From NCBI GenBank assembly GCA_003557765.1, contig PWNO01000068.1:1-11861 (forward strand): DNA of 11,861 nucleotides. The letters run 5' to 3'. Shown here piece after piece: positions 1 through 7,854 of this stretch. The notes under the pieces were generated by a model, which had not been told where the DNA came from, searched no databases, and was given only the letters and a program-made list of their open reading frames with translations. This DNA is from Bacteroidales bacterium (lineage in GTDB: Bacteria; Bacteroidota; Bacteroidia; Bacteroidales; UBA7960). Every line of letters begins with the position of its first letter. The stretch's first letter is position 1. The position numbers and the translations under genes were made by a program.

Positions 1-810
1 GATGCGTAACACGGCAGTGGCTCGCAGCACACTGAGCTCCCAGTTGTCTTTAATGGCGGCCCCCGGACGGAAGGGTACATCATCGGTATGGCCCTCAATC
101 ATAATGTTGATGTCGGGATTGTCCGCCAGCACCCTGGCCAGCTCCTGCAGGGCATTAACACCCTGGGCGTCGACAGTGGTGCTGCCTGTTTCAAACAGCA
201 GGCTTTCTTCCATCGACACATACACCCGGCCACCCTGTATGTCTACGGTCAACCCATCATCGAGGAACCCAATCAGGGCATCCGACAAGGTTTGCCGAAG
301 CTCCTGTACGATGGAATCCTGCCGGTGCAGGATCTCTTCAAGCTCGTTTACACGCACTTCTTTTTCCTGAACCTCTGCCATCAGCCTGCTGAGCTCCTGT
401 TCTTTGGCCTCCATCTCGCGGGTAGCCACATCCAACTCGTCTTCACGGCGTTGAAGGTCCTCCTGGATCTCCTGCATGCGGGCAAGGATCTGACGGGTTT
501 CTTCTGTTTTACCTTCCATGACGGCCTCTGCCTGGGCTACATACTCTTCATGGGTTTCACTGAGGCGGCGTAGCTGCCTCCCCAAGTGCAAGGTATCTTC
601 TTCGAGCCGTTCCACACGCGCAGAAAGGGTGGTCAGCTGCTCGTTAAGCTGCGCATTCTGGTCACGGTAGCTGGCCAGGGTCTCTGACAGCGCCTCCTTA
701 TCGGTGAGTGCCTGATCATGCTTTTGCTGCAGCTCTTCAAGCTGACGCTTGGGTACGCAGGCACTAAAAACGAACAATACAGCCAATAAGGCCAGGGAAA
801 GCGTTTTCAT
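1..810 (-). CDS. OmpA-like peptidoglycan-binding lipoprotein with long coiled coil (C-terminus beyond the window)
   Basis: Reverse-strand reading from ATG at 810 gives 270 codons with no stop, running off the left edge. Residues 1-18 are a lipoprotein signal peptide (hydrophobic run, then FSAC with the lipidated Cys at 18). Residues about 20-185 are almost entirely charged and heptad-like (Glu, Gln, Arg, Leu), predicting a long coiled coil. An OmpA/MotB-type domain follows, with EGHTDDVPF at 239-247 and NWELSVLRATAV at 256-267. These contain the Asp and Arg positions that in this family hold the diaminopimelate of peptidoglycan. The expected role is to tether the outer membrane to the cell wall, with the coiled coil spanning the periplasm. 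The last few dozen residues of the domain are missing. The gene lies downstream of the amylase gene on the same strand, behind a 199-base gap full of short repeats, so co-transcription is uncertain. The family call is firm; the exact role is inferred. Confidence 0.93.
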   Translation of the reverse strand, partial: MKTLSLALLAVLFVFSACVPKRQLEELQQKHDQALTDKEALSETLASYRDQNAQLNEQLTTLSARVERLEEDTLHLGRQLRRLSETHEEYVAQAEAVMEGKTEETRQILARMQEIQEDLQRREDELDVATREMEAKEQELSRLMAEVQEKEVRVNELEEILHRQDSIVQELRQTLSDALIGFLDDGLTVDIQGGRVYVSMEESLLFETGSTTVDAQGVNALQELARVLADNPDINIMIEGHTDDVPFRPGAAIKDNWELSVLRATAVLRI

Positions 811-826
811 GTGTTTTAATTTAAAT

Positions 827-874
827 GACAAAAAGACTAAACGACAAAAGGACAAAAGGACGAATGGACGAAAG
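827..874 (-). repeat. 8-base tandem array, six degenerate units, before the OmpA-like start codon
   Basis: On the plus strand the units are GACAAAAA, GACTAAAC, GACAAAAG, GACAAAAG, GACGAATG and GACGAAAG, contiguous and without gaps. In the sense of the downstream gene they read as YTTTTGTC-type units and end 16 bases before its ATG. The same unit, in the same sense, precedes the adaptor gene at 8675-8707. Confidence 0.85.
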
Positions 875-881
875 GTCTTCC

Positions 882-987
882 GTTAGCTGTTGGCTATTGG
901 CTGTTGGCTTTTGGCAAACAGAGCAGGTGAATGAAAACAACCCGCAAAAAATTCTTGCCAACAGCCAACAGCTAAAAGCCAACAGCC
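882..987. repeat. Inverted pair of 7-base tandem arrays (TGTTGGC unit), potential hairpin
   Basis: The left array (882-915) consists of TGTTGGC, TATTGGC, TGTTGGC and TTTTGGC after a partial unit. The right array (957-987) is the same family in reverse: GCCAACA, GCCAACA, GCTAAAA, GCCAACA, GCC. Bases 883-901 can pair with 957-975 at 18 of 19 positions across a 55-base loop. On the minus strand this hairpin would form about 25 bases after the amylase stop codon. It could act as a transcript-end structure, but there is no following U-tract, so a classical intrinsic terminator is not shown. Confidence 0.8.
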
Positions 988-1009
988 TTCTTACTTCACC
1001 GCCCAGTCA

Positions 1010-3808
1010 TTACCGTGCCACCTGCAGGCGCTCCGTCACGACATCACCGTCGGCGGAGACGATCCGCACGAAATAGATGCCGGTGTGCAGCTGATCCACG
1101 TCGATCGTGGCTTGTCTTTGGTTTGGCCTTTGCTGTATAAGTGTACGACCTACCAGGTCAATGACCTGCACTTCGTTGATGACCTCTGACGCTTCCACGT
1201 CAAACTGGTAACGCGCCGGGTTTGGGTATATCTTAAGCGTTTGCCTGTCTCCTGCTTCAGGTGTGTTGTCGCTCAGTGCGATGCCATGATCCGGGAATGG
1301 CTCTGTGCTGTATAAGCGATACTCCCCGGGCTCGAGGGTGATCGGCTCATTGATGTCGCTGACCTCCAATTCCTCACGGCTGAAATACTCGTACCAGGTG
1401 CCGGTCTCCTGGAAGTTCGGATGGATGTCTCCTTCTTCTACGTCGAAGTTACCCAATACGGTTACATTTTTCGAAGGATGATTCAGGTGGATGCGCTTCA
1501 TTGCACCATCCAGGTGCAGGTCATAATCGTCGGTGCGGAAGACGTCGTGCTCCTGCTTCAGGTTGGCCAACAGAGAGTAGACGGTATATACCCGGTGTCT
1601 GCGCCAGTCGTCATAGTAATCCCAGCGAATGGGCTTGGGATCCGTGCGGCAGCCATCATCGATGGTTCCATCCCCGCAATAGTTAATCGAATAATCGTAT
1701 CCCAGCTCACCAAACTGCCAGATCATCTTGGGTCCGGGGATGGGAAAATAGAATGCAGCCACCAACTCGGCACGGCGAAGTGCGGTGCTCATGTCTTTGA
1801 TGTCGTGATTGGGGTTGTTGGAATTGCGGTATTCCAGGTTCTTGAACATGATTCGCTCTTCATCGTGGCTTTCCATGTAACCGATCAGGTGGGGATCATC
1901 CCAGCCGCGTTCTGTGTAAGAGATCCAGTCGAAGTTGCTGTCGCCGAGCCAGCCCATGGCAGCCTCCTGGTAAGTGTGTGTAATGTTTCCCCAAAGCATC
2001 ATCCCATAGTCAGAAAGTTCCTGTTCTTCATTGTTGGCTGCGAAGTGCTCAAGGATCACATAGGCGTTGGGATTCACCTCCCACACCTGGTCTGCGATGC
2101 GCTTCAGGTTGGCGATGCGGTCGGCATCATAGTTCCATCCCTGGTTTGCCGATTGTTCGTTGGTGAAACCCTTGGTGAAATCAAAGCGGTAGCCATCGAT
2201 CCGGAACTCCTCAATCCAGTATTGCACCACGCGTTTAAAAAACGCTTGCGTGTAAGGGCTGTCCTGGTCGAAGGTGTTTCCCCAGCACCAGGGCTCGTGC
2301 GGGCAGTCTACAAGGTACCATGGGTTATCCGGAGAAGGTTTTCCCCAGCTGCCGGCGTCCGGGTCGAAATACATCTGCACCATGGGAGACAGGTTAAAGC
2401 TGTGGTTTAGCACAATATCGAGTACGACAGCCATGCCACGTTCGTGTGCGGCGTCGATGAACTCCTTGTAGTCCCGGCGCGTGCCATAAGCCTTGTCGGT
2501 GGCAAAGTAGAGTGCCGGGTTATAGCCCCAGGAAATGTTACCTTCAAACTGGTTGATGGGCATCAGCTCGATGACGTTCACGCCAAGTTCCTGGAGGTAG
2601 TCGAGGGAGTCCTTCACTGTCCTGATCGCACTCGTTTCCACAAAGTCGCGGATGAGCAATTCATAGATCACCATATCTTCCTTGGCAGGCGGCGTGAAGT
2701 CGTTCACCTGCCACTCGTATGGCGTGCGGCCGGGATGCATGATGCTCACCAGGCCGTTGGTATATGCGTCAGGATAAGGTTTTAAATCAGGATAATTAAA
2801 GTCGTCAATCCACCGGTCGTTCCATGGGTCAAGCACCTTGTGCGTGTAGGGGTCTGCCAGGCGCAATTCTCCGTCGATGTAATATTGGAACCCGTACTCT
2901 TTGTCTTCTTCCAGGCCGGTGATCGTCAGCCAGTAACGGGTACCATCCGGTGTCCGGTACATCTGGTAATCGTCGGCCAGCAACCAGTCGTTGAAGTCGC
3001 CGATCACGAAGACAAACTCTTTAAGCGCCGGCGGGTCGTGGAGCACCAGTGTCACCGTATTTTCATCGATGTAGTTGATGCCGTTTTCCACACCATCAGG
3101 TAGCGGGGCCTCGCTTACATCCTGGCGGATATATATCGTGATCTCTGCCTCTGCCGTCTCTTCTCCGCCATGGGCCACCACAAGGATGTCCTGGCTGCCA
3201 TAATCATCAGCCAACCAGTCATAGCTCAGGTTTTCTTCTGTGGTGGTTGCCATGTGCTGCTCATTGATAAAAAGTTCGATGAAATCGGATTCGTTGGCAG
3301 CCGCACGGATGGGCACTTCCTCTCCAAGGGCATACATGGGCTGCAGCCCGGAAGGTGACTGAATGGTGACGTTCAAGCCTTCCTCCACCACTTCCACGAA
3401 AAGGTCTTCGGTCTGCGGACTGCCTGTTGCCGCACGGAACACGAAGTTCATGCTGGTGATGAGCTCATCATCAGGAACACCATAAAATTCCCTGATGGAC
3501 GGCGTGATCTCCAACTCGTAAAGGTCGTCGCCAATGCGCGTGAGTTGCGGCTGGGCGTCGTTGTCGCCCCACTGGCCAATCACGTATTCCCAGGAAGACT
3601 CATCCCCATCAATATAAACACCAGTGTGTGTGTAAACATCTCCGGTATACCCTTCCATGCCACCACCGCCTTGTGTGGCGTCAAAATAAATGGTCACAGG
3701 CCCATCTGCCACAGGCAAAGGTGGCTCCGTCGTTATCTGTGCCTGAGCCAGTGAAAAAACCAATATAAGAAATAGAAAACTGATTGATCGTAAAACCGTT
3801 TTTTGCAT
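1010..3808 (-). CDS. Secreted alpha-amylase family (GH13) protein with T9SS sorting domain
   Basis: 932 residues. Residues 1-23 are a Sec signal peptide ending AQA. Residues about 25-230 look like two beta-rich modules; the first has the GYTGDVYTHTG stretch seen in Bacteroidota starch-active proteins. Residues about 240-345 resemble the CBM48/E-set domain that precedes many GH13 barrels (FVFVIGDFNDW). The catalytic barrel spans about 375-750 with all four GH13 signatures: DIVLNH (464-469), GYRFDF (539-544), the acid/base in VILEH (Glu587) and ESHD (646-649). The predicted triad Asp543, Glu587, Asp649 is intact, so it should be active on alpha-glucans. Exact specificity (alpha-amylase, neopullulanase or branching-type) is not decidable here. 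Residues 858-932 form a type A T9SS C-terminal sorting domain (LKIYPNP, GIYFVRI, ERLQVAR), so the protein is probably exported across the outer membrane and released or surface-anchored. No SusCD genes flank it in the window. Confidence 0.95.
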   Translation of the reverse strand: MQKTVLRSISFLFLILVFSLAQAQITTEPPLPVADGPVTIYFDATQGGGGMEGYTGDVYTHTGVYIDGDESSWEYVIGQWGDNDAQPQLTRIGDDLYELEITPSIREFYGVPDDELITSMNFVFRAATGSPQTEDLFVEVVEEGLNVTIQSPSGLQPMYALGEEVPIRAAANESDFIELFINEQHMATTTEENLSYDWLADDYGSQDILVVAHGGEETAEAEITIYIRQDVSEAPLPDGVENGINYIDENTVTLVLHDPPALKEFVFVIGDFNDWLLADDYQMYRTPDGTRYWLTITGLEEDKEYGFQYYIDGELRLADPYTHKVLDPWNDRWIDDFNYPDLKPYPDAYTNGLVSIMHPGRTPYEWQVNDFTPPAKEDMVIYELLIRDFVETSAIRTVKDSLDYLQELGVNVIELMPINQFEGNISWGYNPALYFATDKAYGTRRDYKEFIDAAHERGMAVVLDIVLNHSFNLSPMVQMYFDPDAGSWGKPSPDNPWYLVDCPHEPWCWGNTFDQDSPYTQAFFKRVVQYWIEEFRIDGYRFDFTKGFTNEQSANQGWNYDADRIANLKRIADQVWEVNPNAYVILEHFAANNEEQELSDYGMMLWGNITHTYQEAAMGWLGDSNFDWISYTERGWDDPHLIGYMESHDEERIMFKNLEYRNSNNPNHDIKDMSTALRRAELVAAFYFPIPGPKMIWQFGELGYDYSINYCGDGTIDDGCRTDPKPIRWDYYDDWRRHRVYTVYSLLANLKQEHDVFRTDDYDLHLDGAMKRIHLNHPSKNVTVLGNFDVEEGDIHPNFQETGTWYEYFSREELEVSDINEPITLEPGEYRLYSTEPFPDHGIALSDNTPEAGDRQTLKIYPNPARYQFDVEASEVINEVQVIDLVGRTLIQQRPNQRQATIDVDQLHTGIYFVRIVSADGDVVTERLQVAR

Positions 3809-3966
3809 GTGTGTATAATTTTATGTTACGTTCAAATGAACAGGGCAGTTTGCGTACCCAAAGAAACCAGACACGCCATGCCTGAGTGCTCCCCAGGTGA
3901 GTTAAATCCGTTGGCATGCGCTTGTTCAAACAAGACTGTTTTTATAGAAGCAATGTTTTGTACGCC

Positions 3967-3974
3967 CAAAAATA
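3967..3974 (-). promoter_or_regulatory. Possible Bacteroidota -7 box for the amylase gene
   Basis: On the minus strand this reads TATTTTTG, a full match to TAnnTTTG. It would give a leader of roughly 150 bases before the ATG at 3808. No TTTG -33 box sits at the usual 19-21 base spacing; the nearest is about 30 bases upstream, at 4005-4008. The assignment is therefore tentative. Confidence 0.25.
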
Positions 3975-4008
3975 CAAAATTGGTGCCAGCTTTTCCTGTT
4001 CCGGCAAA

Positions 4009-4053
4009 TTATCCACAGATATACACAAATGTTTTTCACAAATACACACAAAT
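4009..4053. repeat. Degenerate CACAAAT-type repeat stretch
   Basis: The stretch begins with TTATCCACA and continues with four CACA-containing units (CACAGAT, CACAAAT, CACAAAT, CACAAAT) at irregular 9-15 base spacing. It resembles low-complexity intergenic repeats found in many bacterial genomes. I can assign no function. Confidence 0.5.
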
Positions 4054-4076
4054 AGTATCGTCGATATCCTGACACG

Positions 4077-4092
4077 CTTTAACCCTTTAACC
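4077..4092. repeat. Doubled 8-base motif CTTTAACC
   Basis: Two adjacent copies of CTTTAACC, a short simple repeat in the same intergenic space as the 6-base array. No function is evident. Confidence 0.5.
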
Positions 4093-4242
4093 GGTCCGGA
4101 CACTGCCCATTCCCTGATCATCGCAATCCTCCGGGCAACCTCAGACTGCATACGGAATAGGCACTGCTCCCGCGGGCTTCCTTTGAAAACCATGGGGTCG
4201 GCCAGGTCCGCCCCATAGCCAAATCACCACCCCCACCTGAAC

Positions 4243-4272
4243 CCTCCAACTCAATCCTCAATCTTAACCTTT
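4243..4272 (-). repeat. 6-base degenerate tandem array (TRAGGT family), five units
   Basis: On the minus strand the units read AAAGGT, TAAGAT, TGAGGA, TTGAGT and TGGAGG. They belong to the same loose family as the array at 8611-8640 after xth (TAAGGA, TAAGGT, TGAGGT, TAAGGC, CAAGAT). The array lies about 130 bases before the AsmA-like start. Confidence 0.6.
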
Positions 4273-4337
4273 TTCAACAAATATTTTCTGTATTTTTACA
4301 GGCTGATCTTCCCAGGTGGACAGCAAGCCGGAGAGCA

Positions 4338-4353
4338 ATGCAAAATATTGCAT
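4338..4353. promoter_or_regulatory. Perfect 6-4-6 inverted repeat upstream of the AsmA-like gene
   Basis: ATGCAA and TTGCAT are separated by AATA, 47 bases before the ATG at 4401. The weak -7-like box TATTTTTA (4291-4298) lies upstream, so the repeat would fall in the leader and could be a regulator-binding site. A 6-base arm is short, and no regulator gene is nearby. Confidence 0.25.
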
Positions 4354-4400
4354 CTCAGCCAATCGTTTTTCAACAAACATCATCTTAAACATCCATCATC

Positions 4401-7400
4401 ATGGTAAAGAAAGTCATAAAATGGTTTTTGATCGTGGTCCTGGCATTGCTCATCATGCTGATCAGCTTGCCAATTATTTTCCAGGGTGCGATAGTGGATC
4501 GCATCAAATACGAGGTAAATGAACAGCTGGATGCCCGGGTGGATTTTGGGCGTTACCGGATATCTCTTTTGCGAAGCTTCCCCGACGCATCGCTGCGCCT
4601 CGATGACATTATCGTGGAGAATGAAGCCCCATTTGAAGGGGACACCCTGGCCAGTATCGAACGCCTGCGGGTCACCATCGACCTCAGGAGCTTGTTTGGT
4701 GATGGCTATGAGATCAAACACATCCAGCTGATCAGGCCGGACCTTCGTTTCCGGATGCTGGAAGACAGAAGCGCTAACTGGGACATAGTGCCTGTTGCAG
4801 AAAAAGATCCGGATGACGAACAGGACGTGCCCGCTGAGCCATCCGAATTTTCCCTGGCGTTGCGAAGCATAGAGATACGCGATGCAAACATCCTGTATCA
4901 TGATGATGTGTTTCTAACCTATGTCGATGTAAAAGGGCTTACAGGCCGGATGCGTGGTGACCTCACGATGGATGTGACCAACGTGCGTACGCGTAACGCC
5001 CGCATCGATGCACTCAGCCTCCGTTATGACCGCATGCCCATCCTCAGCAATGTGGGTGTTGACCTGACAGCCGAGGTGGAGATGAACCTCCGCGATTGGG
5101 TGTTTACCTTCCGCGAAAATGAATTTGTGCTGAATGCGCTTCCACTGGTTTTTGATGGCGTGATCAGCTTGCCGGAGGACGGAGGTACCATGATGGACTT
5201 CTCATTTGCTTCGGCCAGATCTGATTTTGCTGCCTTCCTTTCCATCATACCCGCATTATATACCGATGATTTTGCTGAGCTGCGAACTGATGGCAGCCTT
5301 GCCATGCAGGGAAAAGTAAATGGGTTGCTTAAAGGCGATCAGATGCCTGGCTTTGATTTTATGCTGAAGATAGATGACGGCATGTTCAGCTACCCGGATC
5401 TGCCGGAGTCGGTGCGCGACGTGCATATCGACCTGCAGGTGGCCAACGAGGGTGCCCATTTGGATGACGTGCGGATCAACATGCCCGTGTTCAGCCTGAA
5501 CATGGGGGGAAATCCTTTCAATGCCCGCTTTGCCATGCGCAATCCCGTCTCGGATCCATGGGTTGACCTTGCCATGAACTTACATCTTAACCTGGGCGAG
5601 GTGATGCAATTTTTACCACTTGAAGAAGACATGGTGCTGCAAGGCTTGGCGGAAGCGAATCTGGAAGCCATCGGACGAATATCATCTGACTTGCTTGAAG
5701 ATGATCAGATTCCCGGTTTTGAATTTATGCTGAAAGTTGATGACGGCATGTTCAGCTACCCGGACCTGCCGGAGTCGGTGCGCGACGTGTATATCGACCT
5801 GCAGGTTGTAAACGAGGGTGATCGCATGGATGATGTGCGAATCAACATGCCCGTGTTCAGCCTGAACATGGGTAACAATCCTTTCAATGCACGATTAGCT
5901 ATGCGCAATCTCACGTCAGATCCCTGGATTGATGCGGCACTGCAGACGAGCCTGGACCTTGGTGAGGTCATGCGCCTCATGCCAATGCAGGAAGACTTGC
6001 TGCTGGAGGGCATTATTGAGAGCGATCTGGAAGCCCGTGGACACCTGTCCGCCCTCGAAAGCGGAGCATATCAGGACTTTCATGCCACAGGATACTTTGC
6101 TGCTTCTGCGATCAGGGCCGATGTGCCCATGCTGCCTGCGCCTTTTGAAATGGAGCAGCTTGAAACCCGTTTCAGCCCGCAGCACCTGGCCATTGAAAGC
6201 ATGCGGGCTGGCATGGCCGACAATGTGATGGAGGTAAGCGGCCGCATAGACAACATCCTGCAATATGCCATTGACGGGGATGTGCTCAGGGGTAACCTGG
6301 ACATCAGCGCCGAATACCTGAACATCAACGCCTTTATGCCTGACATGCCGGAGGCAAGGGAGCTGGAAGCCCGCAGCGAAGAAGCTCTGGATGCAGAGGC
6401 AGTCCCTGCCGAAGCGCCAGCGCAGCTGTCGGTGATCCGTGTACCAGAAAATATAGACTTTACAATGAATGCAAGGATCGGCCAACTGATCTTTGATGAC
6501 TTGGATATCACCAATTTGAGTGGAGGCATCCGGGTGTTTGAACAGCAGGCCACACTCGACCGGCTTGCGATGAACCTTCTTGGTGGTCAGCTTGCTCTTG
6601 GCGGAAGCTATGATACCCGGATGAAGGATCCGGAAATGTCTCTGAGCTTGGATTTGTCGGGTTTCGACATTCCGCAGACGTTCAACACTTTTAATACCAT
6701 GGAGGTGCTGGCCCCGGTCGGACAATATGCGCGCGGAATGATCTCCGGCGGACTCACCATAAATGCCTCCCTCGATCAGACCATGCAACCCCGTCTGGAA
6801 ACCCTTTCCGGTGCGGGGAATCTTCAGGCACGAAATCTCATCTTAGAAAACCTGCCCACGCTGGTTAGCCTCGCCGAGCGTCTTGATATGGACCTGTTCA
6901 GGGAAGTGAATGTGGGTGACGCGTTGCTGCGCTTTACATTTGCTGATGGCATGGTGGAAACAGAACCATTCGAAATCACATTTGGACACTCAGATGCCAC
7001 CATCAGCGGGACAACCTGGTTCGACCAACGCATTGACTATGTGATGCGTGTGGGCATACCCCACGACCAGTTCGGTACCCGTGCCAACCAGGTGCTCGAT
7101 AACCTGATTAGCGATGCGGCAGACAGGGGCTTTGACATCGACCCGGGCGATCGCGTGGAAATCGATGTGCTGGTAACCGGTACGGTGACCAATCCGGAAC
7201 TGTCGCTCGACATGTCGGGCACCATTGACGACGTACGCGATCAAATCCGGGGAGAGGTGGATCGCTTTCTGCAGGAAACAGAAGACCGCATCCGGGATGA
7301 AGCGGACGATGCACGCGACCGTGCAGAACAAGAGGCAAGAGAAAGGCTTGATGAATCACGTGAGCGGATAGACCAGGAGCTTGAACAGCGCGCAGAGCAG

Positions 7401-7679
7401 GTCATCGCTGAAGCCGAGCGCCAGGCGGAGAACATCCGCAACGAAGCATCCCGTGCAGCTGATCGTGTCCGCAGAGAGGCAAGGGAGCGGGCAGACAAGC
7501 TGGTGGAGGAAGCTGAAGGACCGATTGCCACAGCTGCCGCAAGGCGTGCAGCCGAATCACTCGTCAACGAAGCCAACCGACGTGCAGACCAGCTGGAAGA
7601 AGAAGCGGATAAGCGGGCGCAGCGAATCGTGGATGAAGCCCACGAACGGGCAGATCGCATTCTTCAAGGAGAAGAATAG
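4401..7679 (+). CDS. AsmA-family inner-membrane protein with internal duplication and hendecad coiled-coil tail
   Basis: 1092 residues. One N-terminal membrane anchor (about 8-28) is followed by the AsmA-type start (VDFGRYRISLLRSFPDASLRLDDIIVEN pattern, about 47-74), placing the bulk of the chain in the periplasm. AsmA/TamB/YhdP relatives form elongated beta-sheet troughs thought to carry phospholipids between membranes; that role here is by analogy. Residues 304-424 and 425-546 are a tandem duplication; both contain DDGMFSYPDLPESVRDV and INMPVFSLNMG. Residues about 689-940 form the C-terminal AsmA-like region (GAGNLQARNLILENLP and similar). Residues 941-1092 are highly charged, with 11-residue repeats, each beginning with Ala, clear at 998-1041 and 1062-1092; this predicts a long helical coiled coil. 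The start at 4401 directly precedes the anchor (MVKKVIKWFLIVV). The gene stands alone: the amylase gene is divergent, and xth follows after 175 bases. Confidence 0.92.
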   Translation: MVKKVIKWFLIVVLALLIMLISLPIIFQGAIVDRIKYEVNEQLDARVDFGRYRISLLRSFPDASLRLDDIIVENEAPFEGDTLASIERLRVTIDLRSLFGDGYEIKHIQLIRPDLRFRMLEDRSANWDIVPVAEKDPDDEQDVPAEPSEFSLALRSIEIRDANILYHDDVFLTYVDVKGLTGRMRGDLTMDVTNVRTRNARIDALSLRYDRMPILSNVGVDLTAEVEMNLRDWVFTFRENEFVLNALPLVFDGVISLPEDGGTMMDFSFASARSDFAAFLSIIPALYTDDFAELRTDGSLAMQGKVNGLLKGDQMPGFDFMLKIDDGMFSYPDLPESVRDVHIDLQVANEGAHLDDVRINMPVFSLNMGGNPFNARFAMRNPVSDPWVDLAMNLHLNLGEVMQFLPLEEDMVLQGLAEANLEAIGRISSDLLEDDQIPGFEFMLKVDDGMFSYPDLPESVRDVYIDLQVVNEGDRMDDVRINMPVFSLNMGNNPFNARLAMRNLTSDPWIDAALQTSLDLGEVMRLMPMQEDLLLEGIIESDLEARGHLSALESGAYQDFHATGYFAASAIRADVPMLPAPFEMEQLETRFSPQHLAIESMRAGMADNVMEVSGRIDNILQYAIDGDVLRGNLDISAEYLNINAFMPDMPEARELEARSEEALDAEAVPAEAPAQLSVIRVPENIDFTMNARIGQLIFDDLDITNLSGGIRVFEQQATLDRLAMNLLGGQLALGGSYDTRMKDPEMSLSLDLSGFDIPQTFNTFNTMEVLAPVGQYARGMISGGLTINASLDQTMQPRLETLSGAGNLQARNLILENLPTLVSLAERLDMDLFREVNVGDALLRFTFADGMVETEPFEITFGHSDATISGTTWFDQRIDYVMRVGIPHDQFGTRANQVLDNLISDAADRGFDIDPGDRVEIDVLVTGTVTNPELSLDMSGTIDDVRDQIRGEVDRFLQETEDRIRDEADDARDRAEQEARERLDESRERIDQELEQRAEQVIAEAERQAENIRNEASRAADRVRREARERADKLVEEAEGPIATAAARRAAESLVNEANRRADQLEEEADKRAQRIVDEAHERADRILQGEE
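5310..6038 (+). repeat. In-frame tandem duplication inside the AsmA-like gene
   Basis: Copy 1 covers 5310-5672 (residues 304-424) and copy 2 covers 5673-6038 (residues 425-546). Most of the alignment has a fixed 366-base offset, with one codon of length difference near the start. Identity is uneven. Two blocks (about 5376-5440 against 5742-5806, and about 5468-5528 against 5834-5894) are nearly identical, with two differences in 65 bases in the first. The last third of each copy has diverged strongly. Confidence 0.9.
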
Positions 7680-7854
7680 TCACCGTCTGTGCATTATGGC
7701 GAGTGCCCGGTCAATGCCACTTCGATGGTTTGGTCAGAGAAATGAGAAAAAAGCAGGACTTGTGCCGGCTTGAGAAGCGTTGACAAGAGACGGGCATAGC
7801 GAAGAACCGGACATTAATGCATGGCAGAATTCAACAAATTTGTGTTCCTTAATT

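Larger units (their letters stand above)
811..1009. other. Repeat-filled intergenic region between the amylase and OmpA-like genes
   Basis: This 199-base gap separates two minus-strand genes. Nearest the OmpA-like start is an array of 8-base units (827-874). Beyond it are two oppositely oriented arrays of a 7-base unit (882-915 and 957-987). A short AAGTAAG-type motif (reverse strand, about 988-999) lies next to the amylase stop. I see no Bacteroidota -7 box on the minus strand and no credible ORF. Confidence 0.7.
3809..4400. other. Intergenic region between divergent genes (592 bases)
   Basis: This region should hold the promoters of both the leftward amylase gene and the rightward AsmA-like gene. 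I see a possible minus-strand -7 box (3967-3974), an AT-rich stretch with CACAAAT repeats (4009-4053), a doubled CTTTAACC (4077-4092), a 6-base array (4243-4272), a weak plus-strand -7-like box TATTTTTA (4291-4298), and a 6-4-6 inverted repeat (4338-4353). Short ORFs in it show no domain, start context or composition that would make them credible. The middle part (about 4095-4240) is more GC-rich and unexplained. Confidence 0.6.

Noticed and set aside
88..573. Plus-strand ORF opposite the OmpA-like gene
   Set aside because: The minus strand encodes an unbroken lipoprotein with a lipobox, coiled coil and OmpA motifs; the plus-strand reading is its shadow.
1421..2410. 329-codon plus-strand ORF inside the amylase gene
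   Set aside because: It lies entirely antisense to the GH13 catalytic domain, whose motifs are intact. The translation shows no domain.
4009..4017. TTATCCACA, a perfect DnaA-box sequence
   Set aside because: Only one copy is visible, with no cluster and no origin-linked genes. It sits inside a CACAAAT-type low-complexity stretch that explains it.
3942..4193. Minus-strand ORF of 83 codons in the divergent intergenic region
   Set aside because: No recognisable domain, and it ends in the AT-rich repeat stretch. Overlapping ORFs in other frames are equally long, as expected by chance.
5916..6788. 290-codon minus-strand ORF inside the AsmA-like gene
   Set aside because: Antisense shadow of a well-supported AsmA-family frame, with no recognisable features.
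7780..7854. Upstream in-frame ATG for xth adding 25 residues
   Set aside because: The family start MFIISYNVNG begins at 7855, and the added residues have no counterpart in ExoIII proteins.
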